Notes: a model not told the origin generated them from the letters alone. DNA of 38,626 bases from Actinomycetota bacterium (GCA_013697275.1 JACCXC010000056.1:1-38626), one strand, 5' to 3'. Positions 1-7,944 are shown, counted from the first letter of the stretch. Program-made: numbers and translations.

Positions 1-1
1 G

Positions 2-379
2 CTTGCAGCCGAGTCTGACCGGTTCTTCCGCCTTGGCCCCGCGCCGCTCGCGCCGCCTTCGGCCCCGCCGGCGGTCGCGCCGCAGGAGCCCGCCTCCCTC
101 GCCACCGCTCTGCGCCGCCTCGCGGTCGAGCCGTCCGCGCCGTCGCTTCGCCATCTCGGGGTCTTCCCGCCCGTCTCGCAGTTCCTCGAGCGGTTTCGCT
201 CAGTCTTGCGACGCAGGACGCGCTTCATCTTCGATCGTGAGGTCGACGGTCTCAGCCGCGTCGAGCAGGCCGTCGCCTTTCTCGCCCTCCTCGAGTTGCG
301 CAAGGCCGGCGAGGTCACGCTGCGCCAGCTCGCTCCCTTCGAGCCCATCGCCGTCGTATGCAGCCCAGCCTCCGTCTGA
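2..379 (+). CDS. scpA: Segregation and condensation protein A, C-terminal part
   Basis: The reading frame is open from the window edge to a TGA at 377-379 and gives about 125 residues. It is absent from the ORF track because its start lies outside the window. The end of the protein reads as a winged-helix ScpA tail (FLALLELRKAGEVTLRQLAPFEPI), the part that in ScpA/kleisin proteins binds the SMC head. A proline/alanine-rich linker precedes it, as in other actinobacterial ScpA proteins. ScpA joins ScpB and SMC in the condensin complex that compacts and segregates the chromosome. The frame overlaps scpB by 22 nt, which fits an scpAB operon. Identification rests on the tail motif plus the adjacent scpB. 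Confidence 0.85.
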   Translation, partial: LAAESDRFFRLGPAPLAPPSAPPAVAPQEPASLATALRRLAVEPSAPSLRHLGVFPPVSQFLERFRSVLRRRTRFIFDREVDGLSRVEQAVAFLALLELRKAGEVTLRQLAPFEPIAVVCSPASV

Positions 380-954
380 TCGACAACCCCGTCGACCGCC
401 TCGCGCGGACGCTCGAAGCCCTGCTCGTCGTGGCGCCGCGCCCCCTCTCCGTCGACGAGCTTGCCGAGGCCACCGAAGCGGATGAGGAGCGGGTCGAGAC
501 GGCGCTCGGCCTCTTGGCGGGCCGCTACCGAGAGGGGCGCAGCGGAATCGTGCTCGAGCGGGCGGCCGGCGGCTACGCCTTCCGGGCGGCGCGCGACGCG
601 TCCGAGGCGTGCGCCCGCCTCTTCGACCGCCCAGTCCAGCGGGGGCTCTCGCCTGCGGCGCTCGAGACGCTCGCCGTGGTCGCCTACCTGGGCCCGGTCA
701 GCCGCCCGGAGATCGCCCGCATCCGGGGCGTCGCGGCCGACGCCACCGTCGCCGGGCTCGTCGAGCGTGGCCTCGTGACGGAGGCTGGTCGAGAGGGGCA
801 CACCGGCGCAGTGCGTTACGAGACAACGCCGCTCTTCGAGCGCGTGTTCGGCCTTGCGGACAAGGACGAGCTCCCCGACCTCGAAGATGTCGGCGCGGAC
901 GCTGACGAGATCCGCGCCCGCCTCGAGTCGATCGCCGAGCACCGCGGCGCCTGA
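358..954 (+). CDS. scpB: Segregation and condensation protein B
   Basis: A 198-residue protein of normal ScpB length. It has two winged-helix halves: the first around residues 10-80 (LARTLEALLVVAPRPLSVDE) and the second around 95-165, with the typical LAVVAYLGPVSRPEIARIRG stretch. ScpB dimerises and holds the ScpA kleisin on SMC. The ATG at 358 lies inside the end of scpA, so translation is probably coupled. A short acidic tail follows the second domain. The assignment is firm from sequence and from the scpA neighbour. Confidence 0.95.
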   Translation: MQPSLRLIDNPVDRLARTLEALLVVAPRPLSVDELAEATEADEERVETALGLLAGRYREGRSGIVLERAAGGYAFRAARDASEACARLFDRPVQRGLSPAALETLAVVAYLGPVSRPEIARIRGVAADATVAGLVERGLVTEAGREGHTGAVRYETTPLFERVFGLADKDELPDLEDVGADADEIRARLESIAEHRGA

Positions 955-1058
955 CTATCCACAAGATTGTCCCCAAGGACAGACCCTCAGCGGAGCGCGC
1001 GCGGAGGTGTGACGAAAGGCGCGCCGGGTCGGCCCCGCTGGACGGGTCAGTCGCCCGA

Positions 1059-1349
1059 TCAGACGTTCTTGACGATCGCCTCGGCTTCCTCTCGGCTGAA
1101 GCCGCGAAGCGTCTCGGTGTGGACGCTCCCGTGCTTGGCGACCGCGAGGAGGATCTGGTATGCCGTCTCGTCGTCGGGCGCCTCGAAGATCTCCACGAGG
1201 TCGTACCGTCCGAGCGTCACGTACGTGTCGAGGAGTTTCCCGCCGCGCTCGCCGATCTCCCGCTCGGCCTCTTCGATCCGGTCCCGCCAGGCGGGGAGGC
1301 CGCCGATCCCCTGCGACGTCCATTTCATGAGGGAGATGTAGACGGGCAC
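1059..1349 (-). CDS. GYD domain protein
   Basis: A 96-residue protein that is essentially one GYD domain. It begins with the usual family opening (PVYISLMKWTSQGI) and has the signature GRYDLVEIFEAPDDETA in the middle. Members are small ferredoxin-like-fold proteins found widely in bacteria; their biochemical role is not established. The start is a GTG at 1347-1349. It is on the opposite strand from both neighbours and stands alone. A head-to-head arrangement with the pseudouridine synthase gene leaves 39 nt for two promoters. The family call is strong, but no function should be inferred. Confidence 0.85.
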   Translation of the reverse strand: MPVYISLMKWTSQGIGGLPAWRDRIEEAEREIGERGGKLLDTYVTLGRYDLVEIFEAPDDETAYQILLAVAKHGSVHTETLRGFSREEAEAIVKNV

Positions 1350-1388
1350 CCCTGCAGATCATGAACGGCGCCGCGAGCATTTCCTAAC

Positions 1389-2078
1389 GTGAGGCTGAAC
1401 GCCTATCTCGCGCGGGCTGGGATCGCTTCTCGCCGGGGCGCCGAGGAGCTGATCCGGGCCAACCGCGTGCGCGTGAACGGCGAAGTCGCCGGCCTCGCCA
1501 CGTTCGTGGAGCCGCGCGACGTCGTCGAGGTCGACGGAGAGCGGGTCGAGCCCGAGCCGCTCGCTTACGTGCTCCTGCACAAGCCCGCGGGCGTCGTCAC
1601 GACGGCGCGCGATCCCCAGGGTCGCCCGACGGTCGTCGAGCTCGTCGCCCACGAGCAGCGCGTCGTCCCGGTCGGGCGCCTCGACGCCGACACGACGGGC
1701 GCGCTCCTCCTGACGAACGACGGGCCGCTCGCGCACCGGCTCGCACATCCGCGCTACGAGGTCGACAAGGTCTACGTGGCGGAGGTCGAGGGCCGGCCAT
1801 CCGACGAGACGCTCCACCGCCTGGCCGAGGGCGTCGAGCTGGAGGACGGACGCACCGCCCCCGCACGCGCGCGCCGTCTCGGCCCCTCCCGACTCGAGCT
1901 CGTCCTCCACGAGGGGCGAAAGCATCAGGTGAAGCGGATGTGCGAGGCCGTCGGCCACCCCGTCCGGAGCCTGCACCGCTCGTCGTATGCCGGCCTCGAT
2001 CTCGCCGGGCTCGCCCCCGGCAGCTCGCGGAAGCTGATCCGAGCCGAGGTCGAGCGTTTGCGCCGAATCGGCCGGTGA
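1389..2078 (+). CDS. rRNA pseudouridine synthase, RsuA/RluB/RluE family
   Basis: A 229-residue protein with an N-terminal S4 RNA-binding domain (about residues 1-48, RLNAYLARAGIASRRGAEEL) and an RsuA-type catalytic domain. The motif GRLDADTTGALLLTNDG carries the catalytic aspartate at residue 99. The KxGRKHQVKRM-like element (LHEGRKHQVKRMCEAVGHPV) is also present. It converts a specific uridine in ribosomal RNA to pseudouridine. In actinobacteria the homologue beside scpAB is usually RluB-like (23S rRNA), but the sequence alone does not separate RluB from RsuA. The start is GTG at 1389. A strand switch to the GYD gene separates it from scpB, so it is not strictly co-transcribed with scpAB here. 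Confidence 0.92.
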   Translation: MRLNAYLARAGIASRRGAEELIRANRVRVNGEVAGLATFVEPRDVVEVDGERVEPEPLAYVLLHKPAGVVTTARDPQGRPTVVELVAHEQRVVPVGRLDADTTGALLLTNDGPLAHRLAHPRYEVDKVYVAEVEGRPSDETLHRLAEGVELEDGRTAPARARRLGPSRLELVLHEGRKHQVKRMCEAVGHPVRSLHRSSYAGLDLAGLAPGSSRKLIRAEVERLRRIGR

Positions 2079-2109
2079 CCCGCTTGGCAGCTAGCCTCGC
2101 CGGCGGACA

Positions 2110-3120
2110 GTGAGACGACTTGCGATTGCCTCGGCGTGCCTCATGCTCGCCTCCTGCGGCGGGGAGGATGAACCGGCACGAGCGCCGGCCGCATCGGGCG
2201 ACGACGGCAGGATCGCGTTCGCGAGCAATCGAGACGGCGACTTCGACATCTACGTGATGAACCCGGACGGCAGCGGGGTGCGGAACCTCACGCGAAACGA
2301 GACCACGGCGCGGACGGAGGCCGACGACGACCGCCCCGCCTGGTCGCCGGACGGAGCCCGGATCGCGTTCACGAGCACGCGCGACCACCGAGGCGATGGG
2401 ACGCAGCACAACGAGGTCTACGTGATGAGCGCGGACGGGAGCGGCCAGCGGCGCCTGACGCCCGAGGACCGCTTCTTAGTCCTCGATCCCGGCTGGCTTC
2501 CGGACGAGCGCGTCTTCTACACGCGCTGCGAGCTCGGGCTCCGCGAGTGCGTCCTCGTGGCGGTGGATGCCACAGGCGGCAAAGGCGACGAGTTGACCGC
2601 CCCGACGTACGCACCCGAGGAAACGGCCTTTTCCTCGGACGGGACTAGGATCGCCTACGCGCTGGGGAGCGAGGACGGCGACGGCACCGCGCCGGACATC
2701 TGGGTCAGCGCGCTCGACCGCTCCGGGCGGCGCGAGCTCACGGACAGCCGCGGCTTCGACGCGAGCCCGACCTGGTCGCCCGACGGGGCGAGGATCACGT
2801 TCCTCAGCGAGCGGGACAGGAACGGCCGGTGCCCCTGGGAGCACTGCTTCGGCTTCAACCCTGAGGTCTACGTCATGGACGCCGACGGCGAGAACGAGCG
2901 CCGGCTGACTCGCGACCCGGGCGATGAGGTCTCGCCCGCCTGGTCGCCCGACGGCACGCGCATCGCGTTCGCGGCCTACCGCGACGGGAGCGACTACGAG
3001 CTCTACGTCATGAACGCGGACGGAACCTGCCCGACGCAGCTCACGGACAACGGGGAGTGGGACTGGAGCCCGGCCTGGTGGAGCCCGTCCGAGCGCGGGG
3101 AGGGCCGGATCTCCTGCTGA
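2110..3120 (+). CDS. PD40/TolB-like beta-propeller lipoprotein
   Basis: A 336-residue exported protein. The start is GTG at 2110. The first 16 residues form a lipoprotein signal with lipobox LASC (Cys16), followed by a Gly/Asp/Ala-rich tether. The rest has about five PD40 blades, recognisable by repeats of the form AWSPDGARIAF and EVYVMSADGSG, as in the C-terminal propeller of TolB. It is expected to be anchored on the outer face of the membrane. PD40 propellers bind proteins or peptides, but the partner is unknown. No TolA/TolQ/Pal genes are near and this lineage is not expected to need a classical Tol system. The gene converges on trpS with one base between stop codons and no obvious terminator hairpin. 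Confidence 0.85.
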   Translation: MRRLAIASACLMLASCGGEDEPARAPAASGDDGRIAFASNRDGDFDIYVMNPDGSGVRNLTRNETTARTEADDDRPAWSPDGARIAFTSTRDHRGDGTQHNEVYVMSADGSGQRRLTPEDRFLVLDPGWLPDERVFYTRCELGLRECVLVAVDATGGKGDELTAPTYAPEETAFSSDGTRIAYALGSEDGDGTAPDIWVSALDRSGRRELTDSRGFDASPTWSPDGARITFLSERDRNGRCPWEHCFGFNPEVYVMDADGENERRLTRDPGDEVSPAWSPDGTRIAFAAYRDGSDYELYVMNADGTCPTQLTDNGEWDWSPAWWSPSERGEGRISC

Positions 3121-3121
3121 C

Positions 3122-4144
3122 CTAGAGCTCGCGGGGCCGCGCGGCGCCGAAGTTTCGGCCGACCTCGGAGCGGACGAGCCCCATCCGGTCGAGCATCGTC
3201 TGCAGGGTCGGCTCGGAGACCTCGCGCGCCTTCTCGGCTCCGCGGGCGAGCAGGCGCTGGAGCTCGCGGGGGTCGGAGCGAAGCTCTTCGTAGCGCCGCT
3301 GGATGGGGCCGAGGAGCCCGACGACGGCTTCGCCGACCTCCTCCTTGAAGCGCCCGTAGCCCTCCCCGTCGTAGCGTGTCTCGATCGCGTCCATCCCGTC
3401 GCCCGTCACGGCCGAGAGGATCTCGATCAAATTCGAGATGCCCGGCTTGTCCGGCGCGCGGCGCACCTCGCTGCCCGAATCGGTCACGGCCGTCTTGAAC
3501 TTCTTCCGCAGGACGTCGGGCGGGTCGAGCAGACGCACGGTGCCCTGAGGCGAGCCGCCCGTGGTGGACATCTTCCGCTCGGGCTCCTGGAGATCCATAA
3601 TGCGGCCGCCTTCGCTCGGTGCGATCATCTCGGGGAGGGCGAGCGTGTCGCCGTAGCGCGCGTTGAAGCGCTCGGCGATGTTGCGCGCGAGCTCGATGTG
3701 CTGGCGCTGATCCTCGCCGACCGGCACGCCGTCGGCCTGGTACAGCAGGATGTCCGCGGCCTGGAGGACGGGGTAGCTGAACAGGCCGGCCGAGACGAAC
3801 TCCTGGCGGTCTGCCTTGTCCTTGAACTGCGTCATGCGGCGAAGCTCGCCGAAGCTCGCGACCGAGGCGAGGAGCCAGGCGGCCTCGGGATGCGCCGGCA
3901 CGTGACTCTGGATGAAGACGGTCGAGCGCTCGGTGTCGAGGCCCGTCGCAAAGAGCATGGCGGCGAGGTCGAGCGTGCGCTCGCGCAGCTCCTCGGTGTC
4001 GTATTCGACGGTGATCGAGTGGAGGTCGACGATGCAGAAGAACGCGTCGCCCTGCTCCTGCGTGGCCGCGTACTGGCGAAAGCCACCGCTCCAGTTGCCG
4101 AGGTGCTTGTCGCCCGTCGGCTGGATTCCCGAGAAGATCCGCAT
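3122..4144 (-). CDS. trpS: Tryptophan--tRNA ligase
   Basis: A 340-residue class I aminoacyl-tRNA synthetase that charges tRNA-Trp. The HIGH-type motif appears as PTGDKHLGN (residues 9-17) and the KMSKS-type motif as KMSTT (191-195). The SAGLFSYPVLQAADILLYQ stretch and GEDQRQHIELARNIAERFN are typical of bacterial TrpRS. Length is normal for the family. The ATG start at 4144 is 63 bases from the divergently transcribed DAHP synthase gene, so the two promoters share this gap. Co-location of trpS with aromatic amino-acid biosynthesis genes may be coincidental. No T-box or trp attenuator was seen. Confidence 0.96.
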   Translation of the reverse strand: MRIFSGIQPTGDKHLGNWSGGFRQYAATQEQGDAFFCIVDLHSITVEYDTEELRERTLDLAAMLFATGLDTERSTVFIQSHVPAHPEAAWLLASVASFGELRRMTQFKDKADRQEFVSAGLFSYPVLQAADILLYQADGVPVGEDQRQHIELARNIAERFNARYGDTLALPEMIAPSEGGRIMDLQEPERKMSTTGGSPQGTVRLLDPPDVLRKKFKTAVTDSGSEVRRAPDKPGISNLIEILSAVTGDGMDAIETRYDGEGYGRFKEEVGEAVVGLLGPIQRRYEELRSDPRELQRLLARGAEKAREVSEPTLQTMLDRMGLVRSEVGRNFGAARPREL

Positions 4145-4194
4145 CCGGATCGAAGCATGCCACCCGTCAGGGATTCGGGCCGCGAAGCCGAAAC

Positions 4195-4200
4195 TAGACT
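4195..4200 (+). promoter_or_regulatory. -10 hexamer TAGACT of aroF (leaderless type)
   Basis: TAGACT lies seven bases before the ATG at 4208. This spacing puts the expected transcription start on the start codon, and it recurs at many genes in the window. It also selects 4208 over the in-frame upstream starts in the ORF track. Confidence 0.6.
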
Positions 4201-4207
4201 CAGGACG

Positions 4208-5248
4208 ATGGCTGCGACCGGCTCCCCGGAACTCCTGATCGTCATGCGCTCGGGCGCGACCGACGAGCAGGTCGACGATGTCGTCTCACGCCTCTCCGAG
4301 GCTGGCGCCGATGCGCACGTGACGCCCGGGAAGGACGCGACCGTGATCGGGGCAATCGGGGCGCGCGACCTGCTCGCCACGTTGCCGCTCGAGGGGTTTC
4401 CGGGAGTCGAGCAGGTCGTGCCGATCCTCAAGCCGTACAAGCTCGTCTCGCGAGAGATGCGGCGCAGCCCGACCGTGATCGAGTCGCGCGGGCGGCGGAT
4501 TGGGAACGGCTACTTCGGGCTGATCGCCGGCCCGTGCACCGTCGAGTACCGCGAGCAGACGCTCGAGACCGCGCGGGCTGTGAACGAGGCCGGTGCGACC
4601 ATGCTCCGCGGGGGCGCGTTCAAGCCACGCACGTCGCCGTACTCCTTCCAGGGGCTCGGCGTCGAGGGGCTCAAGATTCTCGCGGAGGCGCGCGACGAGA
4701 CGGGGCTGCCGATCGTGACCGAGCTCATGGATCCGCGCGACGTCGAGGCGGTCGTCGAGATGGCCGACGTGATCCAGATCGGCGCGCGGAACATGCAGAA
4801 CTTCACGCTTCTCGCCGAGGTCGGGCGGGCCGAGAAGCCCGTGCTCCTGAAGCGCGGCCCCTCGGCCACGGTGGAGGAGCTCCTGATGGCCGCCGAGTAC
4901 GTCGTCCGCGAGGGGAACGCCGAGGTGATCCTCTGCGAGCGCGGAATCCGGACGTTCGAGCGCTCGACGCGCTACACGCTCGACATCGGGGCGATCCCCG
5001 TCCTGAAGCAGGAGACCCACCTCCCGGTGATCGTCGACCCCTCGCACGCGGCGGGGAAGAAAGAGCTCGTCGCGCCGCTCGCTCGGGCGGCCGTCGCAGC
5101 GGGGGCGGACGGGATCATCGTCGAGGCCCACCCGCACCCGGAGGAGGCGCTCTGCGACGGGCCGCAGCTCATCCCGAACGCCGAGTTCGCCCAGTTCGCG
5201 GAAGAGATCCGCGCGCTTGCCTCGCTCATGGGCAAAGTGATCGGCTAG
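4208..5248 (+). CDS. aroF: 3-deoxy-7-phosphoheptulonate (DAHP) synthase, type I-beta
   Basis: A 346-residue enzyme that condenses phosphoenolpyruvate with erythrose 4-phosphate, the first step of the shikimate pathway. Residues 8-77 form a ferredoxin-like regulatory domain (ELLIVMRSGATDEQVDDVV) like that of Thermotoga DAHP synthase. A TIM barrel with AGPCTVE (107-113) and GGAFKPRTSPYSFQG follows. The metal ligands expected from the Thermotoga enzyme are present as Cys110, His280, Glu306 and Asp317. The ORF in the track begins far upstream, over trpS; the ATG at 4208 gives the family's normal N-terminus and has a -10 box seven bases before it. It heads an aromatic gene run with tyrA and aroA. 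The regulatory domain suggests feedback inhibition by an aromatic amino acid. The symbol aroF is used generically. Confidence 0.95.
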   Translation: MAATGSPELLIVMRSGATDEQVDDVVSRLSEAGADAHVTPGKDATVIGAIGARDLLATLPLEGFPGVEQVVPILKPYKLVSREMRRSPTVIESRGRRIGNGYFGLIAGPCTVEYREQTLETARAVNEAGATMLRGGAFKPRTSPYSFQGLGVEGLKILAEARDETGLPIVTELMDPRDVEAVVEMADVIQIGARNMQNFTLLAEVGRAEKPVLLKRGPSATVEELLMAAEYVVREGNAEVILCERGIRTFERSTRYTLDIGAIPVLKQETHLPVIVDPSHAAGKKELVAPLARAAVAAGADGIIVEAHPHPEEALCDGPQLIPNAEFAQFAEEIRALASLMGKVIG

Positions 5249-5408
5249 TGCCCCTCCAGGCAATGCACGCCCGTCCCTCGCCCGCGATCACGCGGCGCAA
5301 GGAACCACCCTCGCGCTTGCCAAGGCAACCAGCCTTGGCAACGGACGAGTGCGGCCCCTGGCTTGGTGCTCGCGACCGAGAACCTGGGCAGCATCACCTG
5401 AAGGGGCA
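5249..5408. mobile_element. MITE-like 160-bp hairpin element with CTAG target duplication
   Basis: Nearly the whole gap between aroF and tyrA is one imperfect inverted repeat. The ends are TGCCCCTCCAGG and CCTGAAGGGGCA, and each is flanked by CTAG (5245-5248 and 5409-5412), making a 16-bp terminal repeat with one mismatch. Similarity between the arms continues inward in blocks, and the centre is a perfect 10-bp hairpin, TTGCCAAGGC-aacca-GCCTTGGCAA (5317-5341). Arm lengths differ by one base. It encodes no credible protein. Removing the element with one CTAG leaves GGCTAGTGGCC, in which the aroF stop TAG and the tyrA start GTG share a base, an ordinary coupled junction. This is the pattern of a non-autonomous transposon insertion. 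CTAG duplications occur in the IS5 group, but no relative is in the window. Confidence 0.7.
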
Positions 5409-5411
5409 CTA

Positions 5412-6512
5412 GTGGCCGCCCGCCGGCTGGCGATCGTCGGCACCGGGCTGATCGGCGCGTCCGTCGGACTGGCGGCCAAGCGCACGGGCGAATGGACCGT
5501 TGCCGGGTTCGACGCTGACGGGGATTCCCTTGCCGTGGCGCGTGAACGCGGCGCGATCGACGTGGCGGCCGGGTCGCTCGAGCAGGCGGTCGCTGGGGCC
5601 GGGCTGGCCCTCGTCGCAACGCCGGTGGCGACACTGCCCGCGCAGGTAACGGCGACGCTCGCCGCGAGCGAGGGTTGCACCGTCACCGACGTCGGCTCGA
5701 CGAAGAGGGCCGTGACCGCCTCCGCGGGCGATCGCGAGCGCTTCATCGGCGGCCACCCCGTCTGCGGGTCGGAGGCGCACGGGCCTCGCCACGCGAGCGG
5801 CGAGCTCTTCGAGGGCGCAACCTGGTTCCTGACGCCCCTGGCAGAGACGGAGCCGGAGCGCTACCGCGGGCTCCACGCGTTCGTCGCATCGCTCGGGGCG
5901 GTACCGGTCGCGGTCGACGCGCACGCGCACGACCGGCTCGTCGCCCTGACGAGCCACGTCCCGCACGCGCTCGCGAACGTCCTCCTGAACCAGGCGGGCT
6001 CGGTGCGGGTCGAGGGCCATGAGCCGCTCGCGGCCGCAGGCGGGTCGCTCCGGGACATGACCCGCGTGGCCGGGGCCAACCCGCGGATCTGGGTCGACAT
6101 CTTCCTCGACAACGCAGACGAGCTCGCGCGCGCGTTGGCCGAGCACCGGCGGCGGATCGAGGAAGTCGAGCGCGCGCTCGCGGAGCGCGACGGCGGTTAC
6201 CTCGCGCGGTGGATCGGCGAGGCGGCGGAGAACCGCCGGCGGCTCCTGGCCGAGGCGTATCCGGATCCTGGCTCGCTCATGCGCTTGCGCGTGCACGTCC
6301 CCGACCGGCCGGGCGTCCTCTCGGGGATCACCCAGGCGCTCGGGGCGGAAAAGATCAACATCGAGGACTTCGAGCTTCGGCACATGACCCCGGAGCGCGG
6401 CGGGACGCTCGACGTGCTGGTCGCGGGGGAGGAGCCGGCTCGGCGGGCGGTGGCACTCCTCGAGGCCCAGGGCTACTCGGTGATCGCCTCGCCCGCCGTC
6501 GAGGGCGCATGA
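5412..6512 (+). CDS. tyrA: Prephenate dehydrogenase with C-terminal ACT domain
   Basis: A 366-residue protein from the GTG at 5412. The N-terminus holds a Rossmann fold (RLAIVGTGLIGASVGLAA, GTGLIG at 10-15). Then come the helical TyrA region with GGHPVCGSEAHGP and DAHAHDRLVALTSHVPHALA, and an ACT domain at about 292-362 (RLRVHVPDRPGVLSGITQAL). It oxidatively decarboxylates prephenate to 4-hydroxyphenylpyruvate on the way to tyrosine. The ACT domain probably senses an amino acid, most likely tyrosine. The longer ORF in the track starts inside the inserted element. The GTG at 5412 starts exactly at the Rossmann strand and touches the right-hand CTAG repeat. Start and promoter context may have been changed by that insertion. 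Confidence 0.93.
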   Translation: MAARRLAIVGTGLIGASVGLAAKRTGEWTVAGFDADGDSLAVARERGAIDVAAGSLEQAVAGAGLALVATPVATLPAQVTATLAASEGCTVTDVGSTKRAVTASAGDRERFIGGHPVCGSEAHGPRHASGELFEGATWFLTPLAETEPERYRGLHAFVASLGAVPVAVDAHAHDRLVALTSHVPHALANVLLNQAGSVRVEGHEPLAAAGGSLRDMTRVAGANPRIWVDIFLDNADELARALAEHRRRIEEVERALAERDGGYLARWIGEAAENRRRLLAEAYPDPGSLMRLRVHVPDRPGVLSGITQALGAEKINIEDFELRHMTPERGGTLDVLVAGEEPARRAVALLEAQGYSVIASPAVEGA

Positions 6513-6540
6513 GAACCGTCACGACTCGGCGCGGCTCTCG

Positions 6541-6636
6541 TCACAGTTCGCGCGGCACACGCGCGAATTTCAGCGTCATACTCGAGGTAGGGGGGCAAAG
6601 GGCCGAAGGCCCCGGGGGCACAAGCATCACGCGCAT
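6541..6636 (-). repeat. Composite palindromic intergenic repeat, copy 1 (inverted)
   Basis: This copy fills much of the tyrA-aroA gap. Read on the minus strand it has, in order, GCGTGATGCT, a C-rich block with a GGGCCTTCGGCCC-type hairpin (around 6599-6613) ending in TTTGCCCCCC, and a second hairpin TTCGCGCG-gcaca-CGCGCGAA (6547-6567 on the plus strand). The same order is found at 10581-10670 and 25357-25452 on the plus strand. No coding potential is seen. It could act as a terminator or processing site, or be a REP/MITE-type mobile sequence. Confidence 0.7.
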
Positions 6637-6648
6637 GCAAGGCCGCCG

Positions 6649-7932
6649 GTGCGCGTAGACCCGGCTGTCGCGCTGCGCGGTGGGCTCGCTGTTCCCGGCG
6701 ACAAGTCGATCTCCCACCGCGCGCTCCTCCTCGGCGCGCTCGCGGAAGGCGAGAGCGAGGTGCGGGGGTTCGGTGCTTCAGAGGACACGCTTGCGACTGC
6801 CGACGCCCTCCGGGCTCTCGGAGTCGACGTCGAGATCACGGGCGACACCGCCCGCGTGACGGGAGCCGGGCTCCGCGGGCTTCGGCCGCCCGTAGGCCCG
6901 ATCGACTGTCGGAATGCGGGGACGCTGATGCGCCTGCTCGCGGGCGTTCTCGCCGGACAGGATGGGCGCTTTCGGCTCGTCGGCGACGAGTCGCTCTCGC
7001 GGAGGCCGCTCGAGCGGGTCGCAGCTCCGCTCCGCGAGATGGGAGCGACCATCGAGACGACCGACGGCCATGCGCCCCTGATCCTCGAGAGCGGGCCTTT
7101 GCGGCCGATCCGTTACGAGCTCCCGGTCGCGAGCGCGCAGGTGAAGTCGGCCGTGCTCCTCGCAGGTCTCTTCGCGAAGAGCGGCCCGACCGTCGTCGTC
7201 GAGTCGCTCCCGACGCGCGACCACACCGAGCGCCTGCTCGAAGCCGCCGGCACCCGTCTCGGCCGCAAACCCGGCGAGGCGGCCGTCTGGCCGGTCGAAC
7301 GGCTGCGCCCGCTCTCGCTCGACGTGCCTGGAGACTTCTCCTCGGCCGCCCCCTTTGTCGCCGCGGCAACTCTCCTTGCCGGCTCCGAGCTCCGCCTCCA
7401 CGGCGTCGGAGTGAACCCCACCCGCATCGGATTCCTCGGCGTCCTGGAGCGGATGGGCGCGCGCGTCTCCCTCTTCAACCGCCGCACGATGGGCGGTGAG
7501 CCCGTCGCCGATCTCGCAGTGGCGCACGCCGAGCTCGTCGCGACGGAGGTGCTCGCCTCGGAGATCCCTCGTCTCGTGGACGAGCTTCCGCTGGTCGCGC
7601 TCGTCGCGGGTATGGCCCGGGGCGAAACCGTCGTCCGTGGCGCCGGCGAGCTCCGGCTCAAGGAGTCAGACCGGCTGGAAACGCTGAAGAACGTTCTTCG
7701 CCCGCTGGGAGTCCGCGTCTCGACCAAGGGCGACGAACTCCGTGTACGCGGAGTTCCGACCCGCCCCCGCGGTGGGGGTACCGTCGACGCGGCCGGTGAT
7801 CACCGAATGGCCGTCCTCGCGGCGATCGCGGGGCTGGTCTCGCGGGAAGGGGTAGAGGTCAGCGGGGCCGAGAGCGTCGCCGTCAGCTTCCCGGACTTCT
7901 TCCCGGTGCTCGACTCTGTCGCGCTGCGATGA
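6649..7932 (+). CDS. aroA: 3-phosphoshikimate 1-carboxyvinyltransferase (EPSP synthase)
   Basis: A 427-residue enzyme that transfers the enolpyruvyl group of PEP to shikimate 3-phosphate. The N-terminal motif PGDKSISHR is at residues 16-24. LSRRPLERVAAPLREMGA and the C-terminal RLKESDRLETL and AAGDHRMAV motifs are all present, so both inverse alpha/beta domains are complete. The PEP-site loop reads CRNAGTLMR (87-95), with Arg where a glycine usually precedes NAGT or NSGT. The start is GTG at 6649, just after an intergenic repeat. It is followed closely by cmk (24-nt gap), a common actinobacterial order. Confidence 0.96.
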   Translation: MRVDPAVALRGGLAVPGDKSISHRALLLGALAEGESEVRGFGASEDTLATADALRALGVDVEITGDTARVTGAGLRGLRPPVGPIDCRNAGTLMRLLAGVLAGQDGRFRLVGDESLSRRPLERVAAPLREMGATIETTDGHAPLILESGPLRPIRYELPVASAQVKSAVLLAGLFAKSGPTVVVESLPTRDHTERLLEAAGTRLGRKPGEAAVWPVERLRPLSLDVPGDFSSAAPFVAAATLLAGSELRLHGVGVNPTRIGFLGVLERMGARVSLFNRRTMGGEPVADLAVAHAELVATEVLASEIPRLVDELPLVALVAGMARGETVVRGAGELRLKESDRLETLKNVLRPLGVRVSTKGDELRVRGVPTRPRGGGTVDAAGDHRMAVLAAIAGLVSREGVEVSGAESVAVSFPDFFPVLDSVALR

Positions 7933-7944
7933 TGCGGCCGTGGC

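Noticed and set aside
955-975. Two near-DnaA boxes (CTATCCACA and TTGTCCCCA) after scpB
   Set aside because: Each has one mismatch and no cluster or AT-rich unwinding region is nearby. By my rough estimate, several such near matches are expected by chance in a window this size.
3698-4207. N-terminal extension of DAHP synthase in the ORF track
   Set aside because: It is antisense to trpS. The family N-terminus and a -10 box both point to ATG 4208.
5245-5634. 129-residue minus-strand ORF over the aroF-tyrA element as a transposase fragment
   Set aside because: The translation is Arg/Pro-rich without any transposase motif; the element looks non-coding.
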